Assembly: GCF_006483455.1 (NCBI RefSeq)
Contig: NZ_PPPU01000012.1
Location: forward strand, 1-64,000
DNA length: 64,000 nt
Source: Methylomonas koyamae
GTDB taxonomy: Bacteria > Pseudomonadota > Gammaproteobacteria > Methylococcales > Methylomonadaceae
Direction of reading: 5' to 3'
Shown: positions 9,392 to 18,706 of the stretch, piece by piece
Numbering within the stretch: position 1 is the first letter of the stretch
Layout of the letters: the number at the start of each line of letters is the position of its first letter
Made by a program: the position numbers and the translations under genes
Notes under the pieces: model-generated
Told to the model about the DNA's origin: nothing
The model's input: only the letters and a program-made list of their open reading frames with translations
Databases searched by the model: none

Positions 9392-10675
9392 ATGATGCTA
9401 ATCAACAGAATTTTAATCGGCGGCTTCATTGCCTCATTGCTATCGGTGGCCCAGGCGGCCGGTTTGACTATCGAAATCACCAAGGGCTCGCAAACCGCCG
9501 TGCCTATCGCTATTGTCCCATTTGCCCAACAAGGCTCTATCGGCAACGTAAAACTGTCCGATGTGGTCAGTTCCGACTTGGCCGGTAGCGGTTTTTTCAA
9601 AACCCTGGCCGAAGACGATATGTTGACCAAGCCCAGCGAGCCGGAAAAGGTAAATTTCCGGGACTGGCAGGTGTTGGGCCAGGACTACATGACCATTGGC
9701 CAAGTCGTCGGTAACGGCAATAGCTTCAATATCCAGTTTTACTTGTTCAACGTGCACAACGGCCAATTGCTGATGGGTTACCGGCTGACTGCCGGAGCCA
9801 ACGAATTGCGCCGCGCCGCGCACCACATCAGTGATTTGATTTACGAAAAACTGACCGGACGCAAGGGCGCGTTCAATACCCGTATCGCTTACGTTACCAG
9901 CGTATCTCGCGGAAGCGGCAAACAGTACATGCTGCAAGTCGCCGATGCCGACGGCTACAACCCGCGCACGATAGCGGAATCTCCCGAGCCGATCATGGCA
10001 CCGGCTTGGTCGCCGGACGGCAGCAAAATCGCCTACGTTTCGTTCCATACCAAGCGTTCCGAGATTTGGGTGCAGACCTTGGCTACTGGTCAACGTGAGA
10101 GTGTTGCCGCCTACCCTGGCATTAACGGCGCGCCGGCGTTTTCGCCGGACGGCAGCCGGTTGGCGGTTACCTTGTCCAAAGACGGAAGTCCCGATGTTTA
10201 CGTGCTGACTTTGGCTAGCCGGGCCTTGACCCGCTTGACCAGCGGCTTGTCGATCGACACCGAACCGACTTGGTCTCCGGACGGTTCGACGATCGTGTTT
10301 ACCTCGGACATGGGCGGCAAGCCGCAACTCTACAGCATGCCTGCGTCCGGCGGTAAAGCCAGCCGTTTGACCTTTCAAGGCGATTACAACGCCAGAGGCC
10401 GATTCTCGGCGGATGGCAGAAGTTTGGCCATGGTCACCGCCAATGGCGGCAGTTACCGGATCGCAGTAATGGATATGGCGTCGCGTACCGTAAACGTGTT
10501 GAGCGAAGGCAATCTCGACGAATCGCCCAGTTTTGCCCCAAACGGCAGCATGATTCTGTTTGCGGCGACCCGTGGCGGCAAATCGGCGTTATCGGTGGTG
10601 TCGACCGACGGCGCGATGCAACAAAAATTGGCATTCGAGAGTGGCGGCGTGCGCGAACCGGCTTGGGCGCCTTGA
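9392..10675 (+). CDS. tolB: Tol-Pal system periplasmic beta-propeller TolB
   Basis: TolB is the periplasmic partner that releases Pal during outer-membrane constriction. At 427 aa it has a cleavable signal peptide ([19 protein letters not shown], with cleavage after AQA). The N-terminal domain contains the [16 protein letters not shown] region. A six-bladed propeller follows, with repeated WSPDGS-type blades (for example [45 protein letters not shown]). It starts 17 bases after tolA. Two adjacent ATG codons (9392 and 9395) are equally possible starts. Confidence 0.96.
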   Translation: MMLINRILIGGFIASLLSVAQAAGLTIEITKGSQTAVPIAIVPFAQQGSIGNVKLSDVVSSDLAGSGFFKTLAEDDMLTKPSEPEKVNFRDWQVLGQDYMTIGQVVGNGNSFNIQFYLFNVHNGQLLMGYRLTAGANELRRAAHHISDLIYEKLTGRKGAFNTRIAYVTSVSRGSGKQYMLQVADADGYNPRTIAESPEPIMAPAWSPDGSKIAYVSFHTKRSEIWVQTLATGQRESVAAYPGINGAPAFSPDGSRLAVTLSKDGSPDVYVLTLASRALTRLTSGLSIDTEPTWSPDGSTIVFTSDMGGKPQLYSMPASGGKASRLTFQGDYNARGRFSADGRSLAMVTANGGSYRIAVMDMASRTVNVLSEGNLDESPSFAPNGSMILFAATRGGKSALSVVSTDGAMQQKLAFESGGVREPAWAP

Positions 10676-10705
10676 TTGCAAGGCCGATAACCCTCAAACT
10701 ATAGC
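10676..10705 (+). promoter_or_regulatory. Possible promoter in front of pal
   Basis: TTGCAA (10676-10681) is followed, after 18 bases, by TATAGC (10700-10705) in the only sizeable gap of the tol-pal run (about 60 bp between tolB and pal). It would give extra transcription of the abundant lipoprotein Pal. Both boxes are imperfect, so this is a suggestion only. Confidence 0.35.
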
Positions 10706-10738
10706 TACCTGATTTTTATTTATTTTTGGAGAGACTTG

Positions 10739-11302
10739 ATGAGATTCAATAAAACCTATTTGGCTTTGGCGATGAGCGCCGTGTTGATTGCCAGCGGTTG
10801 CAGTTCAACCGACGAAGAAGGCAGCTTGGCCGATTCCACCCAAGGTACCGACGCTTCGACCAGCGGTTATAACGACGGCTCGATGTCCGGCAGCCAGTTT
10901 GGTTCCGGCAACGGCTTCGGTTCCGGCTCAGGTTCGAATTTGGGCCCGGAGTTCAGCGACCCGAATAATCCGTTGTCCAAACAGATCATTTATTTCGAGT
11001 TGGACAGCAGCCAAGTCAAACAGGATTACGTGCCGATTGTCGCCGCCCATGCCCGTTATCTGGCCTCGCATCCGAACCAACACGTCATTCTGTCCGGCCA
11101 TGCCGACGAGCGCGGTTCCAGCGAATACAACATCGCCTTGGGCGAGCAACGTGCCAAATCGGTGGAAAGAATGATGCGCTCGCAGGGCGTCACCGCGTCG
11201 CAATTGGAAGTCGTCAGTTACGGTGAAGAAAAACCGGCGGTATCGGGCCACGACGAATCCGCTTGGCAAATGAACCGCCGGGTCGAAGTCGGTTACCAGT
11301 AA
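10739..11302 (+). CDS. pal: Peptidoglycan-associated lipoprotein Pal
   Basis: Pal is the outer-membrane lipoprotein that binds peptidoglycan. It is 187 aa from the ATG at 10739, preceded by a GGAGAG ribosome site; the TTG three bases upstream is less likely. The signal peptide ends in the lipobox IASGCSS. A Gly/Ser-rich linker (about 30-70) leads to the OmpA-like peptidoglycan-binding domain with IIYFELDSSQV and LSGHADERGSSEYNIALGEQ. The stop overlaps the cpoB start by one base (TAATG). Confidence 0.96.
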   Translation: MRFNKTYLALAMSAVLIASGCSSTDEEGSLADSTQGTDASTSGYNDGSMSGSQFGSGNGFGSGSGSNLGPEFSDPNNPLSKQIIYFELDSSQVKQDYVPIVAAHARYLASHPNQHVILSGHADERGSSEYNIALGEQRAKSVERMMRSQGVTASQLEVVSYGEEKPAVSGHDESAWQMNRRVEVGYQ

Positions 11303-12150
11303 TGGCTAAGCGCGCACTTCTGGCAATCGGATTGAGCCTGGGGTTGGCCGTCTCGGCATCGGCAGCGCCGGTCAACAATGCCGGTGCCTATCCGGCCGCA
11401 CCCAGCGATAACGCGATATTCGAAGTCCTGGGACGGCTCGAGCAGTTACAGTCGGAAGTGCAGCAATTGCGCGGCATGGTTGAAGAGCAGTCGCAAACCA
11501 TCGCCGATTTGCAACGCAAACAAAACAATATGTATTCCGATCTGGACGAGCGGATGCAGGCTTTATCGACCGCTGGTCAGCCGGCTGCGACCCAACCTGC
11601 GGTCGGTCAGCCGGACGCAGCGGCGGCACCTGCGGCTGCTGTGCAAACGGCGGCTCCGTCTGTCGCTGCAACTGTTCCGGCCGCTTCCGCGACGCCTGCT
11701 GCTCCCGCGGCAACGCCCGCGGTTCAGCCGGCGCCGGTAGCTGATACCAAGCCCGTTGCAACAACGGTTTCCGGCAACGAAAAAGAGCGCTACCAAACGG
11801 CCTACGACACGTTGCGTAACGGTCACAATGCCCAAGCCGTAAAAATGTTTCAGGAGCTGCTGAAAGATTTTCCGGCCGGCGAGTTCGCCGATAATTCCCA
11901 GTATTGGCTGGCAGAGGCTTATAAGATCAATCGCGAATTCGATGCCGCCCGAGCTGCGTTCAACAAAGTGGTCAGCCAATATCCCAACAGTTCGAAAGTG
12001 CCTGACGCCTTGTTGAAATTGGGCTATATCGAATTCGATCTGCAAAACACCGCAAAAGCCCGCGATTATTTGACCCGAGTAACCACCAGTTATCCGGGAA
12101 CCACCGCTGCGCATTTGGCCGAGAAAAAGCTGGCGCAAATGTCGCAATAG
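11302..12150 (+). CDS. cpoB: Cell division coordinator CpoB (YbgF)
   Basis: This periplasmic protein couples Tol-Pal constriction with septal peptidoglycan synthesis in E. coli. I start it at the ATG at 11302 (MAKRALLAIGLSLGLAVS, 282 aa), overlapping the pal stop. After a signal peptide (cleavage near ASA) comes the trimerising coiled coil (residues about 35-85), a long Ala/Pro-rich linker (about 90-155) and C-terminal TPR repeats (ERYQTAYDTLRNGHNAQAVK and AYKINREFDAARAAFNKVV). The linker is long and of low complexity compared with E. coli. Confidence 0.94.
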   Translation: MAKRALLAIGLSLGLAVSASAAPVNNAGAYPAAPSDNAIFEVLGRLEQLQSEVQQLRGMVEEQSQTIADLQRKQNNMYSDLDERMQALSTAGQPAATQPAVGQPDAAAAPAAAVQTAAPSVAATVPAASATPAAPAATPAVQPAPVADTKPVATTVSGNEKERYQTAYDTLRNGHNAQAVKMFQELLKDFPAGEFADNSQYWLAEAYKINREFDAARAAFNKVVSQYPNSSKVPDALLKLGYIEFDLQNTAKARDYLTRVTTSYPGTTAAHLAEKKLAQMSQ

Positions 12151-12161
12151 CCCGTCGGCGG

Positions 12162-12806
12162 ATGGACCAACAGTTACGCATCACCGAGATTTTTTATTCG
12201 TTGCAAGGGGAAACCAATACGGTTGGTATCCCCACGGTATTCGTGCGCCTGACCGGATGTCCGTTGCGCTGTTCCTACTGCGATACCGCTTACGCCTTCA
12301 GCGGCGGCGAGAAACTCGCTATTGCGGATATCCTCGCCGAAATAACGCGCTATAACACCCGTTACGTGACCGTGACCGGCGGCGAGCCGCTGGCTCAACC
12401 CGGATGTCAGTTGTTGTTGGTACAACTGGCGGACGCCGGTTATTTGGTCTCTCTGGAGACCAGTGGTGCTTTGGATGTGGCGGCGGTCGACTCCAGAGTC
12501 GTCAAGGTTATTGATTTGAAAACGCCCAGTTCCGGCGAAATGCAGCGCAACCTTTACCGCAATCTCGATTTTCTGTTGCCGCACGATCAAGTGAAATTCG
12601 TTATTGCCGATGCTGCCGATTATGAATGGTCCAAACAACAAGTGGCGCATTTCCGATTGGCGCAGCGTTGCGAAGTATTGTTTTCGCCGGTGATGGGGGT
12701 AATGCCGCCGACCGAATTGGCTGAGCGAATTCTGGCCGACCAGTTAACGGTCAGATTTCAAATTCAATTGCATAAATATTTGTGGAATGATGCGCGAGGA
12801 AAATAA
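12162..12806 (+). CDS. queE: 7-carboxy-7-deazaguanine synthase QueE
   Basis: This radical-SAM enzyme makes the 7-deazaguanine ring from 6-carboxy-tetrahydropterin in the queuosine pathway. It is 214 aa. The [4Fe-4S] motif is in [18 protein letters not shown] (CxxxCxxC), preceded by the substrate-binding [10 protein letters not shown]. The SAM-binding GGE motif is TVTGGEPL. It overlaps queC by 20 bases. It follows the tol-pal genes, a common gammaproteobacterial order. Confidence 0.95.
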   Translation: MDQQLRITEIFYSLQGETNTVGIPTVFVRLTGCPLRCSYCDTAYAFSGGEKLAIADILAEITRYNTRYVTVTGGEPLAQPGCQLLLVQLADAGYLVSLETSGALDVAAVDSRVVKVIDLKTPSSGEMQRNLYRNLDFLLPHDQVKFVIADAADYEWSKQQVAHFRLAQRCEVLFSPVMGVMPPTELAERILADQLTVRFQIQLHKYLWNDARGK

Positions 12807-13488
12807 TTTCAGCGGCAAGCCGGCGGTGATTTTGTTGTCCGGCGGATTGGATTCGATCACGGTGTTGGCGCTGGCTCAGCGGCAAGGCTTTGTCTGTCAT
12901 GCGTTGAGTTTCGATTACGGCCAACGCCACAACGCGGAACTGGAAGCGGCAAGAAACATTGCCGGCCACTATCAAGTCGCGGCCCATAAAATCATCAATT
13001 TGGGATTGAGTTCGATCGGCGGCTCGGCACTGACCGACGCCAATATCGATGTGCCGACTTCGCCTCAAGCCGGTATTCCGGTGACCTACGTTCCGGCCAG
13101 AAACACTATTTTCCTGGCCTTTGCCTTGGGTTGGGCCGAGGTGTTGAACGCACACGATGTGTTTATCGGCGTCAATGCCGTGGATTATTCCGGTTATCCC
13201 GATTGTCGGCCGGAATTCATCAAGGCGTTCCAGGATATGGCCAACCTCGGCACCAAGTCCGGCGTCGAAGGCCATAAAATTCAGATCCACACGCCGTTGA
13301 TTGCGTTGAGCAAGGCCGAGATTATCCGGCAAGGTATGGTCTTGGGCGTCGATTATGCCGCTACCGTTTCCTGTTATTCTGCCGACAGCGAAGGCCGGGC
13401 CTGCGGCGTATGCGACGCCTGTCGGCTGCGTGCGGCTGGGTTTGAGGCGGCCGGCGTCCTTGATCCGACCCGTTATCAGTCCCGCTAA
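12787..13488 (+). CDS. queC: 7-cyano-7-deazaguanine (preQ0) synthase QueC
   Basis: This ATP-dependent enzyme converts 7-carboxy-7-deazaguanine to preQ0. It is 233 aa. The PP-loop is [15 protein letters not shown], and the adjoining [11 protein letters not shown] is characteristic of QueC. The C-terminal zinc site is [18 protein letters not shown], with four cysteines. Two ATGs stand in tandem at 12787 and 12790; either could start. No other queuosine genes are local. Confidence 0.95.
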   Translation: MMREENNFSGKPAVILLSGGLDSITVLALAQRQGFVCHALSFDYGQRHNAELEAARNIAGHYQVAAHKIINLGLSSIGGSALTDANIDVPTSPQAGIPVTYVPARNTIFLAFALGWAEVLNAHDVFIGVNAVDYSGYPDCRPEFIKAFQDMANLGTKSGVEGHKIQIHTPLIALSKAEIIRQGMVLGVDYAATVSCYSADSEGRACGVCDACRLRAAGFEAAGVLDPTRYQSR

Positions 13489-13591
13489 ATTCGTATCGGC
13501 GCGCATTTATCGAAACTGAAATTCGCGCGCTGGAATTTGTCGGCTAAGCTTTGCAGGGTCAGACGGAGTCAGTCGCAAGAGGTTTCGCCAC

Positions 13592-14206
13592 ATGCAAGTC
13601 AAACAAACCAAATCCCAGTTCGTGGCGGTGGCGTCCATCGCCGCCGAATTGAGTGCCGTGATGGAGGTGGCTAAGGAAATATCGTTGGCTGCGGCCAACG
13701 CCAAAGCCATCGCCTTTCGCGCCGGAGAAAAAGCCAAAGGCTTTCAGCCCATCACCGATTTTATTAACGAATTGGCCAAGGGCACCATTGAGTTGGTCAA
13801 CAATATCAACGATTACGCTTTTGTTCTGTACCGGCTGACGGTCAACGAACAGCGTTTGGCAGAAGCCTGCGAGCGTTTCGAAAAAGTCGAACGACTGGCC
13901 GTGGGGGCTCGCTACGCCGAATCCTTGAAGGGACCGTTGCAGCAGGCCAGACAAAGAGCTCAGGCCGGACGTCGCGAGTTCACAATTCATGTCGAAGAAT
14001 TGCTGGTTAAGCTGGCCGAAGTGATGCATCCGGCTCGCGCGGCGCGGGTGATCGCCGCCAATTCCCGAATCGAAGCGTCGCAAGCCGGCGAATATCTGCA
14101 GAGCTTGCAAGCGGTTGCCGAGAGCGTCGATAACGCGGCCCAGATCATTAACGACAAAGTTCATCGCTGTCGCAGCGCATTGACCGTTATCAATCTCGCC
14201 GATTAG
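13592..14206 (+). CDS. Short cytosolic protein resembling an MCP signalling hairpin
   Basis: This 204-aa all-helical protein has no signal peptide or membrane segment. Residues about 28-62 (EISLAAANAKAIAFRAGEKA, then KGFQPITDFINELA) resemble the tip of chemoreceptor signalling hairpins, whose consensus is NAAIEAARAGE.GRGFAVVA.EVR.LA. The N-terminal arm before the tip is only about 30 residues, so it is not an ordinary chemoreceptor. The C-terminal half is a long helical region. An AGAGG ribosome site precedes the ATG. The next gene, 28 bp away on the same strand, encodes an ODP-type diiron protein. My reading is an adaptor or miniature receptor for that sensor; a divergent coiled-coil protein of other function remains possible. 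Confidence 0.6.
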   Translation: MQVKQTKSQFVAVASIAAELSAVMEVAKEISLAAANAKAIAFRAGEKAKGFQPITDFINELAKGTIELVNNINDYAFVLYRLTVNEQRLAEACERFEKVERLAVGARYAESLKGPLQQARQRAQAGRREFTIHVEELLVKLAEVMHPARAARVIAANSRIEASQAGEYLQSLQAVAESVDNAAQIINDKVHRCRSALTVINLAD

Positions 14207-14234
14207 CACAGTTCGGCAGCACGAGGTATATCGC

Positions 14235-14963
14235 ATGAAAATGACCAAAATTTACGAAGGCGCACATCAATGGATAATGTTCGGCCGCGATCCGCACCGG
14301 CCGGAGAAGATCATTGATACCAACCAATACATGGTGCGCACTGCCGATCGTTGTTTATTGATGGACCCCGGCGGCATCGAGCTGTTCGCGCCGATGCTGG
14401 CGGCGGTTTTGCACCACGCGCCGGTCGAAGAAATAACCGATTTATTCGCCTCGCACCAGGACCCGGACATTATTTCCTCTTTGGGTTTGTGGGACCAAGC
14501 CTTGCCGAACGCCAAATTGCATGCGGCCCAGTTGTGGGAGGGCTTTTTACGCCATTTCGGTTGCGAAACAATCGAGTACGTGCCGATTCCCGACCATGGC
14601 GGCACGATCAATCTCGGCAGCGTCGAGCTGCAAATCGTGCCGGCACACTATCTGCACTCGTCGGCCAACTTTCATATTTACGATCCGCAGGCCAAGATTT
14701 TGATGTCGGGCGATGTCGGCGCGGCACTGGAGGCTTCCGATGCGCCGGTTTTCGTCGATAATTTCGATGCCCATATCGAGAAAATGCGCTTTTTCCACCA
14801 GCGTTGGATGCCGTCCAACCAAGCCAAACGGGTCTGGTTGGAGCGGGTCAGAAAACTGGATGTGCAAATTCTGGCGCCGCAACACGGCCGGATGTTCAAG
14901 GGCGACGATGTCAAACGTTTCCTGGATTGGTTCGAGGCGTTACAGGTGGGTATTGCCGTATAA
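14235..14963 (+). CDS. Metallo-beta-lactamase-fold diiron protein, ODP/FprA-like, without flavodoxin domain
   Basis: This 242-aa protein has the fold of the diiron domain of flavodiiron proteins but no flavodoxin domain. Metal-site motifs are SHQDPDIISS (where classical flavodiiron proteins have HxExDH), PAHYLHSSANF, MSGDVGAAL and APQHGRMF. The HxDxDI form and the missing flavodoxin point to the ODP (oxygen-binding diiron protein) group. A Treponema denticola member of that group has been described as an oxygen/iron sensor feeding a cytosolic chemoreceptor. The preceding gene encodes an MCP-hairpin-like protein, which fits such a role. An enzymatic hydrolase or NO/O2 reductase role is less likely without a flavin partner. 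A terminator follows at 15011. Confidence 0.7.
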   Translation: MKMTKIYEGAHQWIMFGRDPHRPEKIIDTNQYMVRTADRCLLMDPGGIELFAPMLAAVLHHAPVEEITDLFASHQDPDIISSLGLWDQALPNAKLHAAQLWEGFLRHFGCETIEYVPIPDHGGTINLGSVELQIVPAHYLHSSANFHIYDPQAKILMSGDVGAALEASDAPVFVDNFDAHIEKMRFFHQRWMPSNQAKRVWLERVRKLDVQILAPQHGRMFKGDDVKRFLDWFEALQVGIAV

Positions 14964-15010
14964 AACAAGCATTTGCCGACAATTGGGTTTATAATCCAGC
15001 CGTTATCAAG

Positions 15011-15036
15011 CCCCTGTCGCGAGACGGGGGTTTTTT
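15011..15036 (+). terminator. Rho-independent terminator after the ODP gene
   Basis: The stem CCCCTGTC / GACGGGGG (8 bp with one G-T pair, loop GCGA) is followed by TTTTTT. It lies 48 bases after the ODP stop and 34 bases before miaB. A TATAAT at 14990-14995 just upstream could be a -10 box, in which case the hairpin would sit in the miaB leader instead. Confidence 0.8.
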
Positions 15037-15069
15037 GTTAGTGAGAGGAGCTGGAGTATCTCATCAAGC

Positions 15070-16425
15070 ATGGCGCAAAAACTTTATATACAGACTAACG
15101 GCTGTCAAATGAACGAGTACGATTCCGACAAAATGCGGGACGTACTGCAAGCATCGCACGGTTTGGAATTGACCGATATCCCCGAACAGGCTGACGTGTT
15201 GTTGCTGAATACCTGTTCCATCCGGGAAAAAGCCCAGGAGAAAGTATTTTCCGCGGTGGGGCGTTGGAAAAAAATCAAAGACAAGCGCCCTGACGTGATT
15301 ATCGGCGTCGGCGGTTGTGTCGCCAGTCAGGAGGGGGCGGCGATACAGAAGCGTGCGCCCTACGTCGACATCGTGTTCGGTCCGCAAACCCTGCATCGTC
15401 TGCCGGAGCTGTTGAATCAGGCGCGCAGCGGCGACAAACATGTGGTCGATATCTCCTTCCCGGAAATCGAAAAATTCGACAACCTGCCGGAGCCGCGCGC
15501 CGAAGGTCCGAAAGCCTTTGTGTCGGTGATGGAAGGGTGCAGCAAATATTGCACTTATTGCGTCGTACCCTACACCCGCGGCGAGGAAGTCAGCCGGCCG
15601 CTCAACGATGTGATTGCCGAAATCGAAACGCTGGCCAAGCAAGGCGTGCGCGAGATCAATCTGCTGGGCCAGAACGTCAACGCTTATCGTGGCGCAATGG
15701 AAGACGGCGACATCGCCAGCTTCGCGTTGTTGCTGCACTGTGTCGCCGCCGTCGACGGCATCGACCGTATTCGCTTTACCACCTCGCATCCGTTGGAATT
15801 CACCGACGACATCATCGAAGCTTTCGCCGAGATCCCGCAGCTGGTCAATCATTTGCATTTGCCGGTGCAAAGCGGCAGCAACCGGATTCTGGCCGAAATG
15901 AAACGCGGCCACCGGCGCGAGGATTACCTGGAAATCATGCGCAAGATCAAAGCCGTGCGGCCGGGAATCAGTTTGTCGTCGGATTTCATCATCGGTTTTC
16001 CCGGCGAAACCGACCAGGATTTCGAAGATACGATGGCTCTGATCGAGGAAGTCGGCTTCGACTTTTCCTACAGTTTCATATTTAGCGCCAGACCCGGCAC
16101 GCCGGCCGCGAATTTTGCCGACGACGTCAGCATGGAAGTCAAGGAGCAGCGCCTGCAACGCCTGAAAGAACGCTTGAACCAGATGTTCATGGCGATCTCG
16201 GAATCGATGGTCGGCACGGTGCAAAGCGTGTTGGTGGAAGGCGTTTCCAAGAAAAATCCGTTGCATCTGACCGGGCGTACCGAGAATAACCGGGTGGTCA
16301 ATTTTGCCGCCCATCCGCGCCTGATCGGACAATTCGTCGACGTCCTGATCACCGAAGCGTTGCCGAATTCTTTGCGCGGCCGCGTGTCGGAATCTTCCAT
16401 CGAAAAAGTCAGACAGACCGCCTAG
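15070..16425 (+). CDS. miaB: tRNA-2-methylthio-N6-isopentenyladenosine synthase MiaB
   Basis: This radical-SAM methylthiotransferase adds the ms2 group to i6A37 of tRNAs. It is 451 aa. The N-terminal MTTase domain ([17 protein letters not shown]) carries cysteines for the auxiliary cluster, with further cysteines in NTCSIREKA and GGCVASQEG. The radical-SAM motif is in [21 protein letters not shown]-terminal TRAM domain (about 375-440) contains [20 protein letters not shown]. The last base of its stop codon is the first base of the ybeZ GTG. Confidence 0.96.
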   Translation: MAQKLYIQTNGCQMNEYDSDKMRDVLQASHGLELTDIPEQADVLLLNTCSIREKAQEKVFSAVGRWKKIKDKRPDVIIGVGGCVASQEGAAIQKRAPYVDIVFGPQTLHRLPELLNQARSGDKHVVDISFPEIEKFDNLPEPRAEGPKAFVSVMEGCSKYCTYCVVPYTRGEEVSRPLNDVIAEIETLAKQGVREINLLGQNVNAYRGAMEDGDIASFALLLHCVAAVDGIDRIRFTTSHPLEFTDDIIEAFAEIPQLVNHLHLPVQSGSNRILAEMKRGHRREDYLEIMRKIKAVRPGISLSSDFIIGFPGETDQDFEDTMALIEEVGFDFSYSFIFSARPGTPAANFADDVSMEVKEQRLQRLKERLNQMFMAISESMVGTVQSVLVEGVSKKNPLHLTGRTENNRVVNFAAHPRLIGQFVDVLITEALPNSLRGRVSESSIEKVRQTA

Positions 16426-17411
16426 TGTTGAATACCTCGCATTTTTCCCAAGAAATCACGCTGTTGCCGGACGACGCCCAGCGCCTGTCCAATTTCTGCG
16501 GTCAACTCGATAGCCATATCCGCCAGATCGAGCAGCGCCTGCATGTGGATATTGCCAACCGTAGCAATCATTTTCGGGTCACCGGCGTCGATGCCGCAGT
16601 CAAAGCGGCTTGCGCGGTGATTCAAAAGCTGTTCGAAATGACCGAGCGCGAAGAAATTACCCCGGAGCAGGTACATCTTAGTTTGCAGGATGCCAGCATC
16701 GACCAACTGTTGCAGCCGGCGGCCAATCACGAGCCGGTGGCGATCCGGACCAAGCGCGGCGTGATTAAAGGCCGCGGCCATAATCAGCAGGATTATTTGC
16801 GCAAGATTCTCAGCCACGACATCAATTTCGGCGTCGGTCCGGCCGGCACCGGCAAAACCTATCTGGCGGTAGCTTGTGCCGTGGAAGCCTTGCAAAACGA
16901 GACTGTACGGCGAATTGTTCTGGTGCGGCCGGCGGTGGAGGCCGGCGAGAAGTTGGGTTTCCTGCCCGGCGACATGGCGCAGAAGGTCGATCCTTATTTA
17001 CGGCCGTTGTACGACGCTTTATACGACATGCTCGGTTTTGAACGGGTCGAGAAGCTGCTGGAAAAAAACGTCATTGAAGTTGCGCCGTTGGCCTTCATGC
17101 GCGGCAGAACTCTGAACGATTCCTTCATTATTCTCGACGAAGCCCAAAATACCACGGTAGAGCAGATCAAGATGTTTCTGACTCGGGTCGGTTTCGGCTC
17201 GACGGCGGTGATTACCGGTGACGTAACCCAGATCGACTTGCCCAGCGAAAAAATGTCCGGCCTGAAGCATGTGTTGAAAGTGTTGAAAGACGTAGAAGGG
17301 ATCAGTTTTACCTTTTTCGGCGTGCGCGACGTGGTCAGGCATCCTTTGGTGCAGCGCATCGTTGCCGCTTACGACCGCTACGAACTGGAACAGGGCAACA
17401 ATAAGCCGTGA
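16425..17411 (+). CDS. ybeZ: PhoH-like ATPase YbeZ
   Basis: This 328-aa PhoH-family P-loop ATPase is linked with YbeY in rRNA processing and stress survival. It starts with GTG at 16425, or the adjoining TTG at 16428. Walker A is GVGPAGTGKTYLAVA and Walker B is SFIILDEAQNTTVEQIKMFL. The order miaB-ybeZ-ybeY-corC is the conserved gammaproteobacterial cluster. Its stop overlaps the ybeY start (GTGA). Confidence 0.94.
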   Translation: MLNTSHFSQEITLLPDDAQRLSNFCGQLDSHIRQIEQRLHVDIANRSNHFRVTGVDAAVKAACAVIQKLFEMTEREEITPEQVHLSLQDASIDQLLQPAANHEPVAIRTKRGVIKGRGHNQQDYLRKILSHDINFGVGPAGTGKTYLAVACAVEALQNETVRRIVLVRPAVEAGEKLGFLPGDMAQKVDPYLRPLYDALYDMLGFERVEKLLEKNVIEVAPLAFMRGRTLNDSFIILDEAQNTTVEQIKMFLTRVGFGSTAVITGDVTQIDLPSEKMSGLKHVLKVLKDVEGISFTFFGVRDVVRHPLVQRIVAAYDRYELEQGNNKP

Positions 17412-17866
17412 ACTATATCGATCTACAGATTGCCACCGAATCGGTCCACCCCGACGCGGGGCAATTCCAAACCTGGGTCGATGCCGCCTTGTCCGGTTTC
17501 GAACGCGACAGCGAAGTGACGATTCGCCTGGTAGACATAGCCGAAAGCGCCGAATTGAACGGCCAATACCGGCACAAATCCGGCCCGACCAATATCCTCA
17601 GCTTTCCGTTCGAAGCGCCGCCGGGCGTGGAGCTCGATTTGCTGGGCGACCTGGTGATCTGCGCGCCGGTGATCGCGCACGAGGCGGCGGAACAGGGTAA
17701 ATTACCCGACCACCATTGGGCGCATATCACTGTACACGGCGTATTGCATTTGCTAGGGTATGACCACATCGAAGAGCAAGACGCGGAACAAATGGAAGCG
17801 CTGGAAATTGACATTCTAAGCCGATTAAACATAGCCAATCCCTATCTGGAGGATAGTAAGCAATGA
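17408..17866 (+). CDS. ybeY: Endoribonuclease / rRNA maturation factor YbeY
   Basis: This zinc-dependent protein is needed for 16S rRNA 3'-end maturation and 70S quality control in E. coli. It is 152 aa, starting GTG at 17408 within the ybeZ stop. The three-histidine zinc motif is complete in VHGVLHLLGYDHIEEQDA. The upstream NILSFPFE and LLGDLVICAPV blocks are typical of the family. Confidence 0.95.
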   Translation: MNYIDLQIATESVHPDAGQFQTWVDAALSGFERDSEVTIRLVDIAESAELNGQYRHKSGPTNILSFPFEAPPGVELDLLGDLVICAPVIAHEAAEQGKLPDHHWAHITVHGVLHLLGYDHIEEQDAEQMEALEIDILSRLNIANPYLEDSKQ

Positions 17867-18702
17867 GCGATGGTAACCCCCCGAGTAGCCAGCCCCATCA
17901 GAAAAGCCTGATCGAACGCATCGGCCATTTTCTGAGTGGGGAGCCCCAAGATCAGGAAGACTTGCTGGAGATATTAAGAGAGTCGCAAGAAAAACATTTA
18001 CTCGATTCCGACGCGCTGTCCATGATGGAAGGCGTCATGCATGTGGCGGAGATGCGGGTCAGAGACATCATGATCCCCCGGTCGCAGATGGTGGTAGTGC
18101 CGCGCGAGGCCGAACTGGAAACCATCTTTCCGCTCGTCGTCGAATTTGCCCATTCTCGTTTTCCCGTCATCGAAGAAGACCGCAGCAAAGTGGTCGGTAT
18201 TCTGTTAGCCAAGGATCTGTTGGCTCATGCCTTGCGCGATAAATCTCTGAAAGTGGAAGACGTGATGCGACCGGTTAACCTGGTGCCGGAGAGCAAACGC
18301 CTGAACGTGCTATTGAAAGAATTTCGTACCGAGCGCAACCACATGGCGATCGTGGTCGACGAATACGGCAACGCCGCCGGCTTGGTCACCATTGAAGATG
18401 TGCTGGAACAAATCGTTGGCAAAATCGAGGACGAGCACGACGATGACGAGGTTCAGGAATTTATTTCTCAGCGGGGCGAAAAAGAATTCATTCTGAACGC
18501 GTTGACGCCGATCGAAGAATTCAATGATTATTTTTCCGCCGATTTGGCCGATGACGAATACGACACCATCGGCGGTTTGATCGTGCAACGCCTGGAGCAT
18601 TTTCCGAAGAAAGGAGAAAAAGTCGAAATCGGCGATTTTTGTTTCGAGGTCTTGCGCGCCGATAACCGCCGCGTGCATCTGTTGAAACTAAAAATCAAAT
18701 AA
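17863..18702 (+). CDS. corC: CorC/HlyC-family CBS-domain protein (YbeX)
   Basis: This 279-aa cytosolic protein has an N-terminal segment with [20 protein letters not shown], a CBS pair (about 66-190, starting [14 protein letters not shown]) and a C-terminal CorC_HlyC domain (about 205-279). Members are associated with Mg2+/Co2+ efflux and ribosome metabolism. The ATG overlaps the ybeY stop. The apolipoprotein N-acyltransferase gene lnt, which usually follows in enterobacteria, is absent. The next gene is convergent and ends 4 bases away. Confidence 0.92.
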   Translation: MSDGNPPSSQPHQKSLIERIGHFLSGEPQDQEDLLEILRESQEKHLLDSDALSMMEGVMHVAEMRVRDIMIPRSQMVVVPREAELETIFPLVVEFAHSRFPVIEEDRSKVVGILLAKDLLAHALRDKSLKVEDVMRPVNLVPESKRLNVLLKEFRTERNHMAIVVDEYGNAAGLVTIEDVLEQIVGKIEDEHDDDEVQEFISQRGEKEFILNALTPIEEFNDYFSADLADDEYDTIGGLIVQRLEHFPKKGEKVEIGDFCFEVLRADNRRVHLLKLKIK

Positions 18703-18706
18703 GCGT

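Noticed and set aside
15064-16332. A long minus-strand open frame (422 codons) opposite miaB
   Set aside because: MiaB on the plus strand has all family motifs; the opposite frame is a His/Arg/Gly-rich shadow arising from GC-rich codons, without recognisable domains or ribosome site.
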